From contig JBGVOS010000065.1 in assembly GCA_045126595.1 (NCBI GenBank), forward strand, positions 1-6,840: DNA of 6,840 bases. Reading direction: 5' to 3'. The position numbers were made by a program, and so were the translations under genes. The DNA is from UBA1189 sp045126595 (GTDB lineage: Bacteria; Bacteroidota; Bacteroidia; Bacteroidales; Bacteroidaceae). A model generated the notes under the pieces. It ran no database searches and was not told where the DNA came from. It saw nothing but the letters and a program-made list of their open reading frames with translations. Below, one piece after another: positions 6,627 through 6,840 of this stretch; positions within the stretch are counted from its first letter, which is position 1, and each line of letters begins with the position of its first letter.

Positions 6627-6666
6627 CTTATAAAGAAGACAACGATACAATCCATCTTCTTATAAG
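6627..6666. repeat. Imperfect inverted repeat after the esterase gene
   Basis: CTTATAAAGAAGA (6627-6639) pairs with TCTTCTTATAAG (6655-6666) except for one extra A in the left arm; the loop is 15 bases. It begins 10 bases after the stop codon. The stem is AT-rich and is followed by ACAACTAAG instead of a T-run, so it is a poor terminator by itself. It might stabilise the mRNA 3' end. Confidence 0.4.
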
Positions 6667-6693
6667 ACAACTAAGACTTCACAACCAACAAAT

Positions 6694-6737
6694 AATGTTC
6701 ACAGGAACTACCCACCAGTAGTTCCTGTGAACATTTT
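6694..6737 (+). terminator. Perfect 18-bp hairpin, likely terminator of the esterase transcript
   Basis: AATGTTCACAGGAACTAC (6694-6711) and GTAGTTCCTGTGAACATT (6718-6735) are perfect reverse complements around the loop CCACCA. The right arm ends in a run of four T followed by CCCC, so the U-tract is short, but the stem is very stable. It sits 76 bases after the esterase stop and before a candidate new promoter, a position suited to transcription termination. A binding site for a dimeric protein is a less likely alternative. Confidence 0.7.
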
Positions 6738-6812
6738 CCCCAAAATCAACAAACTACAAATTGTTTATTGCAAAATAATATTAAAAATACATATAATATC
6801 AAAAAATATTCT

Positions 6813-6820
6813 TACATTTG
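6813..6820 (+). promoter_or_regulatory. Candidate -7 box for a gene beyond the right edge
   Basis: TACATTTG followed by C matches TAnnTTTG and is preceded by about 70 very AT-rich bases (6741-6812). No TTG is present 19-21 bases upstream, so the -33 element is missing or weak. The predicted start near 6826 would belong to a rightward transcript whose gene is outside the window. Confidence 0.45.
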
Positions 6821-6840
6821 CACTATCCCATCTGATATCC

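Noticed and set aside
4557..6650. Several open frames of 70-154 codons on both strands across the esterase gene
   Set aside because: All overlap one continuous, motif-rich 699-codon gene and have low-complexity Arg/Pro/Ser or Cys/Gly/Val-rich products typical of out-of-frame reading of GC-rich codons.

Overview
The window looks like ordinary chromosomal DNA from a member of the Bacteroidota, probably the order Bacteroidales. The main evidence is the promoters: several gene starts are preceded by the TAnnTTTG -7 box typical of this phylum, and there are A-rich leaders instead of clear Shine-Dalgarno sites. The proteins also read like Bacteroides/Prevotella-type versions of their families. I cannot name the genus from sequence alone. 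I found no mobile element, CRISPR array, rRNA or tRNA.

Layout: (1) Positions 1-552, minus strand, hold the N-terminal 184 codons of a family 2 glycosyltransferase that runs off the left edge. (2) Positions 553-820 are a divergent intergenic region with candidate promoters on both strands and several inverted repeats. (3) Positions 821-3047, plus strand, carry rarA (an AAA+ replication-fork ATPase) followed after 4 bases by a D-2-hydroxyacid dehydrogenase of the glycerate dehydrogenase/hydroxypyruvate reductase type, probably one operon. (4) A strong hairpin at 3056-3081 separates this pair from the convergent minus-strand gene metY (3106-4383), an O-acetylhomoserine sulfhydrylase. (5) Positions 4384-4517 hold two divergent promoters that overlap almost completely. 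(6) Positions 4518-6617, plus strand, encode a secreted 699-residue protein with two esterase modules: an N-terminal GDSL/SGNH domain and a C-terminal sialate O-acetylesterase (SASA) domain. (7) Positions 6618-6840 are non-coding, with a perfect 18-bp hairpin and a candidate promoter for a gene beyond the right edge.

The genes do not form an obvious single pathway: they cover glycan synthesis, replication-fork maintenance, hydroxyacid metabolism, methionine synthesis and periplasmic removal of acetyl groups from glycans. I see no convincing undescribed system. The points most worth a second look are the interlocked metY/esterase promoters, the two-module esterase with both catalytic sets intact, the missing cofactor aspartate in the dehydrogenase, and the dyad-rich region between the glycosyltransferase and rarA.
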